DNA from: Treponema sp.
GTDB taxonomy: Bacteria; Spirochaetota; Spirochaetia; Treponematales; Treponemataceae
Direction: 5' to 3'
DNA length: 33,247 bases
Assembly (NCBI GenBank): GCA_024681195.1
Contig: JAILBH010000094.1
Coordinates: forward strand, 1 to 33,247
The notes beneath the pieces are model-generated. The model saw nothing but the letters and a program-made list of their open reading frames with translations. It searched no databases and was not told the DNA's origin. This document shows, in pieces, positions 1-9,221 of this stretch (its first letter is position 1; the number at the start of each line of letters is the position of its first letter). The translations under genes and the position numbers were made by a program.

Positions 1-2
1 AA

Positions 3-1151
3 AACGTTATCGCCTTTACAGGTGGAGGAACAGGAGGCCACATATATCCGGGTCTTGCTGTTGCAGACGAAATAAAGGCTCTGGCTAAAAAAGATAATAA
101 TCAGATTACTATAAATTGGATTGGCTGCTCAAAAGGAATGGACGGACAGCTTGTAAAAAAAGCAATTGGCCCGGATGGCTCACCAACTGCAGATTCCTTT
201 TACGGTATTCCTTCCGGCAAGCTGCGCCGCTATCTTTCTTGGCAGAATTTTACCGATCTTTTCCGAATTGTCGGCGGGTATTTTGCAGCCCGACGCATCC
301 TTAAAAAAATACGCCCTGCAATTTTATTTTCAAAAGGCGGCTTTGTAAGTGTACCTCCTGTTTTAGCTGCAAAGCATCTTGGGATTCCGGTTTTTACTCA
401 TGAATGTGATTTTACGTTAGGACTAGCTAACAGATTAAATTTTAAATCAGCAGATACAATGTTTGTTTCCTACGAAGAAACAAAAAAAAGACTGCCTCCT
501 GCAGACCAGAACCGCGTTGCTGTTACAGGTAATCCTGTGCGCCCGGTAATATACAATGCAGACAGCAAAAAGGGCAGGGAGTTTCTTCAAATCTCAGACA
601 CTCTGCCGGTTTTGCTTGTTCTTGGCGGTTCCTCCGGTGCTAAACAGATAAATGAGTTAGTTTGGACTAACTTAAACTGGCTTTGCGATCACTTTACAGT
701 AGTGCACCAGACAGGTTTACTCAATGCAGACAGCACAACCGAGCAGGAGCTTAAAGAAAAATACAAGGGCCGCTATAAGCCTTATCAATTTATTTATGAA
801 CAGATGCCGGACGTGCTTGCAGCTGCAGATGTTATTCTTTCCAGAGCAGGTGCAAATTCTATCTGGGAAGCAGCAGTTCTTGCAAAACCATTGGTACTCA
901 TTCCTCTTTGTGGCAGCGGTACCCGTGGCGACCAGGTAGACAATGCCGAATTTTTCCGCCAGCGTAATGCAGCACTTGTTCTTTTGGGAGACCAGGCTAC
1001 CGGCAGCAATCTTAAGTCAAATCTGCAGACTCTGCTGGATCCGACCACCCGCGCACAATATTCAGCCAACGTCAAAAAACTTACCGGAGATATAAAACCT
1101 GCTGAAAAAATAGCTCAAATATTGTATAATCAAATCAGAGGGGAAAAATAA
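3..1151 (+). CDS. murG: UDP-N-acetylglucosamine--N-acetylmuramyl-(pentapeptide) pyrophosphoryl-undecaprenol N-acetylglucosamine transferase, 5' end truncated by window
   Basis: Frame 3 is open from the window edge (NVIAFTGGGTGGHIYPGLAVADEI...), continuing into the listed ORF. MurG motifs: GGTGGHIYP, FSKGGFVSVP, LVLGGSSGA, SRAGANSIWE. Confidence 0.96.
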   Translation, partial: NVIAFTGGGTGGHIYPGLAVADEIKALAKKDNNQITINWIGCSKGMDGQLVKKAIGPDGSPTADSFYGIPSGKLRRYLSWQNFTDLFRIVGGYFAARRILKKIRPAILFSKGGFVSVPPVLAAKHLGIPVFTHECDFTLGLANRLNFKSADTMFVSYEETKKRLPPADQNRVAVTGNPVRPVIYNADSKKGREFLQISDTLPVLLVLGGSSGAKQINELVWTNLNWLCDHFTVVHQTGLLNADSTTEQELKEKYKGRYKPYQFIYEQMPDVLAAADVILSRAGANSIWEAAVLAKPLVLIPLCGSGTRGDQVDNAEFFRQRNAALVLLGDQATGSNLKSNLQTLLDPTTRAQYSANVKKLTGDIKPAEKIAQILYNQIRGEK

Positions 1152-1153
1152 AA

Positions 1154-1702
1154 ATGTCATTTACTTTACTTGATGTTATCATTCTTTTAGTTGTACTCAT
1201 TTTTGCAATAATTGGTGGAACCAAGGGTTTTATTAAAGCAATATTTGGAAAGCTTTGCTGGATTCTGGGACTTATAGGGGCGTTCTTTTTTCACAAGAAG
1301 CTTGTTGGCCACATGAACCAGCTTGTAAAAAATGAAACCATATCTCTTATCCTTTGCTTTTTACTCATTTTTGTTGTAATTTTCCTTATTGTAAAAATCA
1401 TTCAGACAATAATCGAACGCATTTTTGATGGCGAAATTATAAAAGGTCTTGACCGTTCTCTTGGATTTTTCTTTGGAATCCTCGAAGGATTTGTTATTAT
1501 CTTCTTTATAATTTTTATATTAATGAATCAACCATGGTTTGATTGTTCTAAGCTTTTTGAAGGCAGTGTAATAGTAAAACTGCTTACACCTATGCTTGAT
1601 TATTCAAATCAGAATCTTCAGGAATTCCAGGAACAGCAAAAACTTTCTGAACCTGGAAAAGCAACCGCAGTTTTAAATGTAATAAGATTCTGGCGGGGGT
1701 AA
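1154..1702 (+). CDS. cvpA: CvpA family membrane protein
   Basis: Multiple hydrophobic segments, N-terminal LLDVIILLVVLIFAIIGGTKGFIKAIFGKLCWILG typical of CvpA; directly follows murG. Confidence 0.8.
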   Translation: MSFTLLDVIILLVVLIFAIIGGTKGFIKAIFGKLCWILGLIGAFFFHKKLVGHMNQLVKNETISLILCFLLIFVVIFLIVKIIQTIIERIFDGEIIKGLDRSLGFFFGILEGFVIIFFIIFILMNQPWFDCSKLFEGSVIVKLLTPMLDYSNQNLQEFQEQQKLSEPGKATAVLNVIRFWRG

Positions 1703-1705
1703 AAA

Positions 1706-2929
1706 ATGCTTGAAAATCTGGTAGGGCAGGAAGCAGCAAAATCAATTATCAAAGATATTAATTCAAACACCTTTCCCGGTGCAGTACTTTTTTCTGGTGC
1801 CGAATGTACGGGAAAGCTTACTGCGGCTTTAGAGGTTGCACGTGTTCTTTCCTGCAATGCCGATGAAAGAGCACACTGGCTTTGTGAATGTCCTTCCTGT
1901 CTGCGGCATAAGGCTCTTAATTCTACAAACCTTCTGCTCATGGGCCCCAGGGACTGTTCTTTAGAAATTTCTGCTGCAAAAGATTCTTTTATAAAATCCT
2001 ATCGCGATAATGACAGTCACTTAAAAGCTACAAGATATTTATTCTTAAGAAGTATAAGAAAGTTGACACTCAGGTTCAGCGGAATCCTTTGGGAAGGTGA
2101 AACTAACTTATCTAAAATTGCAGTCCTTATGGAAAAAATAAATGAAAATCTTGAGCTGCTTGATTTTCCGCGAGAGCTGCCTCCGTTTGATGAAACTGTT
2201 AAAATCTGTGGAGAACTCGAAGCCGATTCCCTTAAGCTCGAAAGTGATTTTCTGTATGATTCCATTCCTGTAAATCAGGTTCGCAATATGGAAAAGTGGG
2301 CCTGCATAAGAAGTGATGAAGGTAAGAAAACTGTAATAATCGAAAATGCAGAAAGTATGCAGGTCAGCGTAAGAAATGCTCTTTTAAAGATTCTGGAAGA
2401 ACCGCCTACAGACTGTGTTTTCATTCTTTTAACAAGTCACCGAAGCGCAATTATGGAAACCATTCTTTCGCGAGTACGTACATATAATTTTAAGAACCGT
2501 TCACCCGAAGTTCAGCAGGATGTAATAAAACGTGTTTTTCATAACGAATATTTTCATGGCGAAATTAATGAATTCCTTTTAACATTCCTGCCGGTTCCTG
2601 CAGACAAGGTTCGGCTTCAGGCAAAGAACTTTTTTAATTCTGTAATTCACGGAAAAATTCCTGACTGCGCAGAAGTTGTAAAGGACTGTGCAGGCTTTGA
2701 ACCAAGAGTAGAATTCAAAATCTTTTTAAACGGAATTACAGATTGTGTTCGTCCTGTAATGTCTACAATGGCAGGCAGTGAAGCATGTGTTGAATTATCT
2801 AAGGTGCTTCGTCAATGTTATGAAAATGTAACTTTGTATAATCAAAAGGTAGATGCGGCTTTAGAAAGTCTTGTCCGAGATATAAATAAAATTAATGTTT
2901 TATACGGGAAGGTATTTGCCGGCGTATGA
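1706..2929 (+). CDS. DNA polymerase III subunit delta' (HolB-like, AAA+ clamp-loader family)
   Basis: LVGQEAAKSIIKDI...; Cys-rich C-x9-CECPSC zinc-like module; VIIENAESMQVSVRNALLKILEEPPTDCVFILLTS...ILSRVRTYNF. Confidence 0.85.
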   Translation: MLENLVGQEAAKSIIKDINSNTFPGAVLFSGAECTGKLTAALEVARVLSCNADERAHWLCECPSCLRHKALNSTNLLLMGPRDCSLEISAAKDSFIKSYRDNDSHLKATRYLFLRSIRKLTLRFSGILWEGETNLSKIAVLMEKINENLELLDFPRELPPFDETVKICGELEADSLKLESDFLYDSIPVNQVRNMEKWACIRSDEGKKTVIIENAESMQVSVRNALLKILEEPPTDCVFILLTSHRSAIMETILSRVRTYNFKNRSPEVQQDVIKRVFHNEYFHGEINEFLLTFLPVPADKVRLQAKNFFNSVIHGKIPDCAEVVKDCAGFEPRVEFKIFLNGITDCVRPVMSTMAGSEACVELSKVLRQCYENVTLYNQKVDAALESLVRDINKINVLYGKVFAGV

Positions 2930-4146
2930 GAGGATATGTAAAGCGGGTTTCGCAAAAAGTAGGAAAGCTTTCGAATGAACAACTCATTTCTCTTCTTGAC
3001 GATATGGTAGAGGAAAATGAAAACCTCTATTCCATTCTGGAATGTATTTCTGCAGGACTTCTTATTGTTGATAATGATTTTTATCTGCAGCAATCAAACA
3101 AAATTGTAGAGAGTCGTTTAAGTTTTTCTGTTTATCTTGATGACCCAAAAGCTTCTTCAAGTCCTATCTGGGAAATTATGGAAGATGAAGAAATTGGTGA
3201 CTACTTTAAAAAATGCTACGAAAAAGAAATTACCAATTCTTCAGAAGATTTTACTGTAATGACTCCCGGTGGTTCTGTCCGTTTTTTAAGTATTACAATG
3301 ACACCGCTGATGCATGATGGAAAAACAACCGGTAAAATTATTCTTGTCCGCGATGTTACCGAAAAGAAAAACCAGGAAGTGCTTTTACACCGCATGGAAA
3401 ATATGGCTAATCTTACTAATCTTGCGGCTGGAATGGCCCACGAAATAAAAAATCCTCTTGGTGCAATTTCGATTCATATACAGCTTATTCAAAAGGCATT
3501 GGAAAAAGCCCGAAAAAATGATGATATTCTTCCCGATAAAAAATTTGTTGAAGATCATATTGATGTTGTAAATGATGAAATTGAACATCTTAATAAGCTT
3601 ATTATGGATTTTCTTTTTGCTGTTCGTCCTGTTAATGCGCAGCTGCAGCTAAAAAAACCGTCGGCTCTAATACAAAATATTGTAGACTTTTTTACACCAG
3701 AGTTTCATGACAATGATATAAATGTTAAACTCATAATTAAAGATGCCGAATCACGCCTTATGCTTGATGAAAAGCTTTTGCGTGATGTAATAATCAATCT
3801 TGCACAAAATGCACTTGCTGCCATAAATCAGAAAAAAGAAAATCTTGGAGCTAAGGCTTCAAAATATACAGGCGAGTTTACTATTGAATGTGCCTCTGCC
3901 GACAACAAGTATTATATAATCATAAGTGATAACGGTTGTGGTATGAAAAATGAGACAGTTTCAAAAATATTCGAGCCTTATTTTACTACAAAAGCAAATG
4001 GAACCGGACTAGGAATGACAATGGTTTATAAAATTGTTAAAGAATTTTCCGGTGATATTTCGGTAGAATCAAAAGAAGGTAAAGGAACTGTCTTTACCAT
4101 GGTGTTCCCGCTGCAGCAGGATGGAAAGCTTGCTATTGAGTCGTAG
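2926..4146 (+). CDS. PAS-domain sensor histidine kinase (NtrB/AtoS-like)
   Basis: PAS-like N-terminus, LAAGMAHEIKNPLGAI H-box, N box NLAQNALAAI, G boxes DNGCGM and GTGLGMTMVYKIV. ATGA overlap with the upstream gene. Confidence 0.92.
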   Translation: MRGYVKRVSQKVGKLSNEQLISLLDDMVEENENLYSILECISAGLLIVDNDFYLQQSNKIVESRLSFSVYLDDPKASSSPIWEIMEDEEIGDYFKKCYEKEITNSSEDFTVMTPGGSVRFLSITMTPLMHDGKTTGKIILVRDVTEKKNQEVLLHRMENMANLTNLAAGMAHEIKNPLGAISIHIQLIQKALEKARKNDDILPDKKFVEDHIDVVNDEIEHLNKLIMDFLFAVRPVNAQLQLKKPSALIQNIVDFFTPEFHDNDINVKLIIKDAESRLMLDEKLLRDVIINLAQNALAAINQKKENLGAKASKYTGEFTIECASADNKYYIIISDNGCGMKNETVSKIFEPYFTTKANGTGLGMTMVYKIVKEFSGDISVESKEGKGTVFTMVFPLQQDGKLAIES

Positions 4147-4154
4147 GAGAAAAC

Positions 4155-5492
4155 ATGTTTACAATTCTTACAATTGATGATGAAGAAAACATCCGTAATG
4201 GACTTGCCGACAACTTTGAGCTGGAAGGTTATAATGTAGAAAAAGCTGCAAACGGTAAGGAAGGACTTGCAAAAATTGCAACCGGTGGAATAGACCTTGT
4301 AATTACAGACCTGCGTATGGATGGAATTCCTGGCGAAGAGGTTGTTCGTCGAGTTACTACCGAAAATCCTGGAATTCCCATTATTGTTCTTACAGGACAC
4401 GGTTCTATTGAAGATGCAACTGCCGCAATTAAAGCCGGTGCCTATGACTTTTTGACCAAGCCTCTGGATCTTGATCACCTTAATCTTATTGTAAAAAATG
4501 CCCTCAAAGGCCGCGAGCAGCAGCAGATAATCAACGAGCTGCAACAAAAGATTAAAACCGGCAGCACCACCGACGGAATGATTGGTAAGAGTGCCGAGCT
4601 TAACAGGGTTCGTGCTCTTATAGAAAAAGCCGCTCCTTCTAAAGCCAATGTCCTTATTACAGGAGAAAGCGGAGTTGGTAAAGAGCTTGTTGCAAAATCC
4701 ATTCATGATAAATCGCCAAGAAAAGATAAGCCTTTTGTAATTGTTCATTGTGCAGCCCTTAGTGAAACTCTTTTGGAAAGTGAGCTTTTTGGTTATGAAA
4801 AAGGTGCCTTTACAGGAGCCGATTCCCTTCACAAAGGCCGCTTTGAAGTAGCAAACGGTGGAACAATTTTCCTGGATGAAATTGGAGAAATAAATCCGTC
4901 TACTCAGGTAAAGCTTTTACGTGTAATTCAGGAAAAATCTTTTGAAAGAGTAGGTGGAACACAAAGCGTAAGTGTGGATGTAAGAATTGTAGCTGCTACA
5001 AACAGGAATCTTGAAGAAGAGGTTAAAGAGGGACGTTTTAGAGAAGATTTATTCTACCGCTTGAATGTTGTACGTATTCCTATGCCGTCTTTACGCGAAC
5101 GTAAGGATGATATTCCGCTTTTGCTTCATGCATTTTTACGTGAGTTTAATATCGAAAACCAGAAGAATATTGCAGGCTTTGATAATCGTGCCAAATCTGC
5201 AATTATGAAATATTCCTGGCCTGGAAATATCCGTGAACTCAGAAACTGTGTAGAAAGTGCAGTTGTAATGTGTACAGGCGAAGAAATTAAAATAGATGAC
5301 CTTCCTGCCAGTGTCCGCGAAAAGGATGAAGAAAAATCAATTTCAATTCCAATTGGAATGACTCTTGATGAAGCCGAAATGGTAATCATTCAGGAGAATC
5401 TTGCGTTCTGTAATGGAAATAAAACAAAATGTGCAGAGCTTTTGGGCATAGGCCGTAAAACTCTGCACAGAAAACTAGGTGAAGATGTGTAA
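4155..5492 (+). CDS. Sigma-54-dependent response regulator (NtrC/AtoC-like)
   Basis: Receiver DLVITDLRMDG; AAA+ with GESGVGKE, GAFTGA, GGTIFLDEI; C-terminal Fis-type HTH (NGNKTKCAELLGIGRKTLHRKL). Confidence 0.96.
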   Translation: MFTILTIDDEENIRNGLADNFELEGYNVEKAANGKEGLAKIATGGIDLVITDLRMDGIPGEEVVRRVTTENPGIPIIVLTGHGSIEDATAAIKAGAYDFLTKPLDLDHLNLIVKNALKGREQQQIINELQQKIKTGSTTDGMIGKSAELNRVRALIEKAAPSKANVLITGESGVGKELVAKSIHDKSPRKDKPFVIVHCAALSETLLESELFGYEKGAFTGADSLHKGRFEVANGGTIFLDEIGEINPSTQVKLLRVIQEKSFERVGGTQSVSVDVRIVAATNRNLEEEVKEGRFREDLFYRLNVVRIPMPSLRERKDDIPLLLHAFLREFNIENQKNIAGFDNRAKSAIMKYSWPGNIRELRNCVESAVVMCTGEEIKIDDLPASVREKDEEKSISIPIGMTLDEAEMVIIQENLAFCNGNKTKCAELLGIGRKTLHRKLGEDV

Positions 5493-5512
5493 GACCGCTG
5501 GAGGTCTGTGTT
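5485..5512 (+). repeat. Copy 1 of a ~28-bp hairpin-forming element (ATGTGTAAGACCGCTGGAGGTCTGTGTT)
   Basis: 24/28 identical to 6944-6971; AGACC/GGTCT stem around GCTGGA. Confidence 0.6.
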
Positions 5513-5517
5513 CGTAA

Positions 5518-5540
5518 CAGGAACTAAATTACAGTTCCTG
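5518..5540. other. Inverted repeat at the convergent atoC-like/glgC junction
   Basis: CAGGAACT-AAATTAC-AGTTCCTG, 8-bp perfect stem overlapping the glgC stop codon; no T-tract seen. Confidence 0.5.
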
Positions 5541-6819
5541 AAGGAATCACAGCCCCCTTACGTATAACGATTATTCCATCGGCACTGTAGAAAGAACCGT
5601 GGTCTCCGTCATCGTATTTTTTACCGCTTACACCGATCTGACAATTGTCACCAATGCGGGCATTTTTATCGATAATGGTATTTGCGATTTTGCAGTTCTT
5701 ACCAATGCCGGTAACAGGTTTTCCTGCGGCAATGTAATCTGCCTTTTCATCATCATCATCGTAATAGTCTGCACCCATCATGATAACACCATCTAACTCC
5801 GTTCCTTTCTCTATAATAGAGCGTACACCGATTACAGATTTGTTAAGTTTACATTCTGTAATGATACAACCCTCAGAAGTAAGGGAGCTTGTAATATCCG
5901 CCTTGTTAATTTTTGAAGGTGGAAGGTTACGCATGTGTGTATATATTGGTGAATTGTTTGAATAGAAATTGAATGCCGGGCATGGCTCTGTCAACTGAAT
6001 GTTTGCTTCGTAGAAGCTTCTGATTGTTCCGATATCCTCCCAGTATCCGTCAAAAACGTAAGAACAAATCTTTTTCTTACCAATTGCAAGTGGAAGGATT
6101 TCTTTACCAAAGTCCGTGTATTTTTCATTTTCGCCTAAAAGGCATTCTTCCATAGTATTTGCATTAAAGATGTAAATACCCATAGAAGCAAGATATTCTT
6201 TTTCTGGGGGGAGTGCTCCACGTGCTTCTGCAGGAATCTTCCAGGCATCAATATTCATGTCTGGTTTTGGTTTTTCCATAAACTCTTTAACACGGCTCTT
6301 TTCATCAATTTTCATGATTCCAAAGCCTGAAGCATCCTTTCTGTTTACAGCAGTTGTTGCAATAGTAATTTCGGCACCAGATTTAATGTGTGCGTCCATA
6401 AAGGCACGAAGATCCATCTTATAAAGCTGATCACCAGACAAAATTACATAATGAGTTGGTTTTTGTGTCTTAAAATGAATAAAATTCTTTCGTACAGCAT
6501 CTGCAGTTCCTTCATACCAGCCCGAATGCTCCAGAGTCTGTTCTGCAGCAAGAATTTCTACGAATCCGCCAGAGAAGCGGTCAAAATTGTAGGAATTTGT
6601 AATGTGAAGGTGAAGTGAAGCAGAGTTAAACTGTGTCAAAAGATATATTTTTTTGTAGCCTGAATTGATACAGTTAGAAAGTGGAATATCTACAATACGA
6701 TATTTACCACCAAAAGAAACAGCAGGTTTAGAGCGTTCTTTTGTAAGAGGGTAAAGTCTTGTACCTTTTCCTCCTCCTAAAATCAATGCCAGCACTCTTG
6801 GTTCATCATTTTTTGCCAT
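5524..6819 (-). CDS. glgC: Glucose-1-phosphate adenylyltransferase
   Basis: LALILGGGKGTRLYPLTKERSKPAVSFGGKYRIVDIPLSNCINSG; YWEDIGTIRSFYEAN; C-terminal left-handed beta-helix repeats. Confidence 0.97.
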   Translation of the reverse strand: MAKNDEPRVLALILGGGKGTRLYPLTKERSKPAVSFGGKYRIVDIPLSNCINSGYKKIYLLTQFNSASLHLHITNSYNFDRFSGGFVEILAAEQTLEHSGWYEGTADAVRKNFIHFKTQKPTHYVILSGDQLYKMDLRAFMDAHIKSGAEITIATTAVNRKDASGFGIMKIDEKSRVKEFMEKPKPDMNIDAWKIPAEARGALPPEKEYLASMGIYIFNANTMEECLLGENEKYTDFGKEILPLAIGKKKICSYVFDGYWEDIGTIRSFYEANIQLTEPCPAFNFYSNNSPIYTHMRNLPPSKINKADITSSLTSEGCIITECKLNKSVIGVRSIIEKGTELDGVIMMGADYYDDDDEKADYIAAGKPVTGIGKNCKIANTIIDKNARIGDNCQIGVSGKKYDDGDHGSFYSADGIIVIRKGAVIPSGTVI

Positions 6820-6943
6820 ATATTATCTCCATAGAATTTTCTGATGTAACTTTTATTATAAGTCTGAAAGCCGGAATTTGCAAACTAATTATTTATTCTA
6901 AACTTTTTTTTATAGATTCCGACATTAAGAGTAAGGATTAAAC

Positions 6944-6971
6944 ATGTGTAAGGCCGCTGGCGGCCGGTGTT
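6944..6971 (+). repeat. Copy 2 of the ~28-bp hairpin-forming element (ATGTGTAAGGCCGCTGGCGGCCGGTGTT)
   Basis: 24/28 identical to 5485-5512; GGCC/GGCC stem with the same GCTGG loop start. Confidence 0.6.
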
Positions 6972-6978
6972 AAATAGC

Positions 6979-7016
6979 AAAGCGTTAAAAAAAATGCGAA
7001 TGCATTTTTTAGCTTT
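6979..7016 (+). terminator. Terminator-like hairpin in the glgC-flgF divergent region
   Basis: AAAGC-gtt-AAAAAAAATGC-gaat-GCATTTTTT-a-GCTTT, A-tract and T-tract paired. Confidence 0.55.
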
Positions 7017-7067
7017 ACAACATTGAATGCTAGTAGTCTTCGAAAATTTCAGGGGGATAAATATTAT

Positions 7068-7868
7068 ATGATTCGTGGATGGTATACCGGAGCTTCCGGT
7101 ATGAATGCTCAGCAGAACAGGCTGGACGCAATATCCAATAATCTGGCTAATGTAGATACAGCCGGATATAAACGTGATATTACAGTTTCAAAATCGTTCC
7201 CAGAGCTTCTTTTACGCCGTACAAATGCAGACGGTGTATATCAGATTCCGAATGGAATGGGTAGTGCAGATGCCGCCCCTGTAATCGGAAAACTTGGACT
7301 TGGTGTAGAGACAAACGAAAACTACATTGACTTTACCCAGGGTTCTTTTAAGCTTACAAATACCAGTACAGACATTGCTCTTGGCGGACCTGGCTTTTAC
7401 GTTGTAGATACACCAGCCGGCGAACGCTACACACGTAATGGTGATTTTTTAATCGGTAAAGAAGGTATTCTCGAAACAAAAGATGGTTATCCGGTTCTTG
7501 GTGAAAATGGAATTATTCATGTAGAAAACAATAAGTTCACAGTAAATCAGGATGGTGTAATCATTAGTGAAGAAGGTGAAGAAATTGACCGCTTCCGTGT
7601 AGTTCGTTTTGATAATGAGCGTTATCTTAAAAAGATGGGCGAAAGCTTTTATTCAACAAATGATATTGCAGGCCCTGCTCATATTGCAGAAGGAAATGAA
7701 CGTCCACGTTTTGTTCAGAATTATTCCGAAACAAGTAATGTAAACGTTGTAAACGAAATGGTTCAGATGATAGAAGTAAACCGTGCATACGAGGCAAACC
7801 AGAAAGCTATCACTTCTGAAGATTCAATGATGGGAACACTGTGGCAGAAGGTTGCCGTGCTCCAGTAA
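7068..7868 (+). CDS. flgF: Flagellar basal-body rod protein (FlgF-like)
   Basis: MIRGWYTGASGMNAQQNRLDAISNNLANVDTAGYKRD and C-terminal SNVNVVNEMVQMIEVNRAYEANQKAI. ATG at 7068 preferred over 7023 (AGGGGGATAA upstream). Confidence 0.9.
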   Translation: MIRGWYTGASGMNAQQNRLDAISNNLANVDTAGYKRDITVSKSFPELLLRRTNADGVYQIPNGMGSADAAPVIGKLGLGVETNENYIDFTQGSFKLTNTSTDIALGGPGFYVVDTPAGERYTRNGDFLIGKEGILETKDGYPVLGENGIIHVENNKFTVNQDGVIISEEGEEIDRFRVVRFDNERYLKKMGESFYSTNDIAGPAHIAEGNERPRFVQNYSETSNVNVVNEMVQMIEVNRAYEANQKAITSEDSMMGTLWQKVAVLQ

Positions 7869-7888
7869 TTTGGCAGGAAGGTAGATAA

Positions 7889-8683
7889 ATGGTAAGAAGC
7901 TTATGGACAGCCGCAACCGGCATGAACGGACAGCAGTCAAATATTGATGCAATTTCAAACAATCTTTCTAACGTAAATACAACAGGTTATAAACAGCAGA
8001 GAGTAGAGTTTGAAGATCTGCTTTATCAGAATCTTAAGCTTGCAGGAACTCCGGCTACAGAAGATACTGTAACTCCAGTTGGAATTCAGCAGGGAACAGG
8101 TGTTAAAGTTGGAGCAACTCAGCGTATTATGAACCAGGGTTCTTTGCAGAACACAGGTGTTGATACAGACGTTGCAATCGTTGGTGAAGGATTCTTCCGC
8201 GTTCAGCAGTATGATGGTTCTTATGTTTATACCCGCGATGGTACATTTAAAGTAGATTCAAACGGTCAGTTAGTTACAAATAACGGACTCCGCGTAATGC
8301 CTGAAATCATCTTGCCTGAAGGTTATGATGTAAGCACACTCAATATTACTCAGACAGGTCTTGTTAGTGTAAAGGTTAACGGCGGAAATGATCCGATTGA
8401 AGTTGGACAGATTGAACTTTACCGCTTTCCAAACCCTGTAGGTTTACAGGCAGAAGGTGATAATCTTTTTAAGGTAACAAATGCTTCGGGAGAAGCAATT
8501 GAAGGTCGCCCTGGATATGACGGCTTTGGTGATGTACGCCACAAGTTCCTCGAAATGAGTAACGTAAGCGTTGTAAACGAAATGGTACAGATGATTGTTG
8601 CACAGCGTGCCTACGAATTTAATTCAAAGGCAATCCAGACAAGTGATAATATGTTGTCAACTGCTGTCAATTTGAAGAGGTAG
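7889..8683 (+). CDS. flgG: Flagellar basal-body distal rod protein FlgG
   Basis: MVRSLWTAATGMNGQQSNIDAISNNLSNVNTTGYKQQRVEFEDLLYQ; C-terminal SNVSVVNEMVQMIVAQRAYEFNSKAIQTSDNML. Confidence 0.95.
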   Translation: MVRSLWTAATGMNGQQSNIDAISNNLSNVNTTGYKQQRVEFEDLLYQNLKLAGTPATEDTVTPVGIQQGTGVKVGATQRIMNQGSLQNTGVDTDVAIVGEGFFRVQQYDGSYVYTRDGTFKVDSNGQLVTNNGLRVMPEIILPEGYDVSTLNITQTGLVSVKVNGGNDPIEVGQIELYRFPNPVGLQAEGDNLFKVTNASGEAIEGRPGYDGFGDVRHKFLEMSNVSVVNEMVQMIVAQRAYEFNSKAIQTSDNMLSTAVNLKR

Positions 8684-8688
8684 GCTGA

Positions 8689-9189
8689 ATGAACGTAGGA
8701 TTAGTTTCAAATACATATAGCGGAATTACTGGTGGTCAGGGTGCATTAAATACAGCACGTACCAACAGCGATAATGCAAAGTTTTCTGATCTTGTTGCAC
8801 GTTTACAGGCACAGGATGATGGACGGGGAACTTTGTCTTCTTCTCAGATTGTAAAGGCTGGTGAATTCAAGGGAGATTATACAACAGGATATGAAGGCAC
8901 TTATACTTTAGAATCAGACAAAACTGCAATTGCTGCTGGTGCAGCCCGTAATCAGGCTAATCCTCACGTTCAGGCAAAAACAATTGATAAAACAAGCACT
9001 CTTTATGAAAAATCCCTTGAACTTGAAGGCTTTTTTGTAAAGCAGATGCTTTCTTCTATGAGAAAGACAATAATGAAGGCAAACGAAAGCGATTTTGCCC
9101 AGAGCATGTATGAAGACATGCTTTTTGATGAATATGCAACTGCAATGACAAAAATGCAGGCTTTGGACTTGCCGATCAGATTTACTTGA
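8689..9189 (+). CDS. Flagellar rod-binding protein (FlgJ N-terminal domain type, no muramidase domain)
   Basis: LYEKSLELEGFFVKQMLSSMRKTIMKANESDFAQSMYEDMLFDEYATAM resembles the FlgJ rod-binding domain; follows flgG. Confidence 0.8.
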   Translation: MNVGLVSNTYSGITGGQGALNTARTNSDNAKFSDLVARLQAQDDGRGTLSSSQIVKAGEFKGDYTTGYEGTYTLESDKTAIAAGAARNQANPHVQAKTIDKTSTLYEKSLELEGFFVKQMLSSMRKTIMKANESDFAQSMYEDMLFDEYATAMTKMQALDLPIRFT

Positions 9190-9221
9190 GTTTACAGGCA
9201 TAAAAAATAATGAGGGTGGGA

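Noticed and set aside
4026-4832. 268-aa minus-strand ORF overlapping the histidine kinase and regulator genes
   Set aside because: Cys/Phe/Asn-rich antisense translation typical of a shadow ORF; both plus-strand genes are unambiguous.
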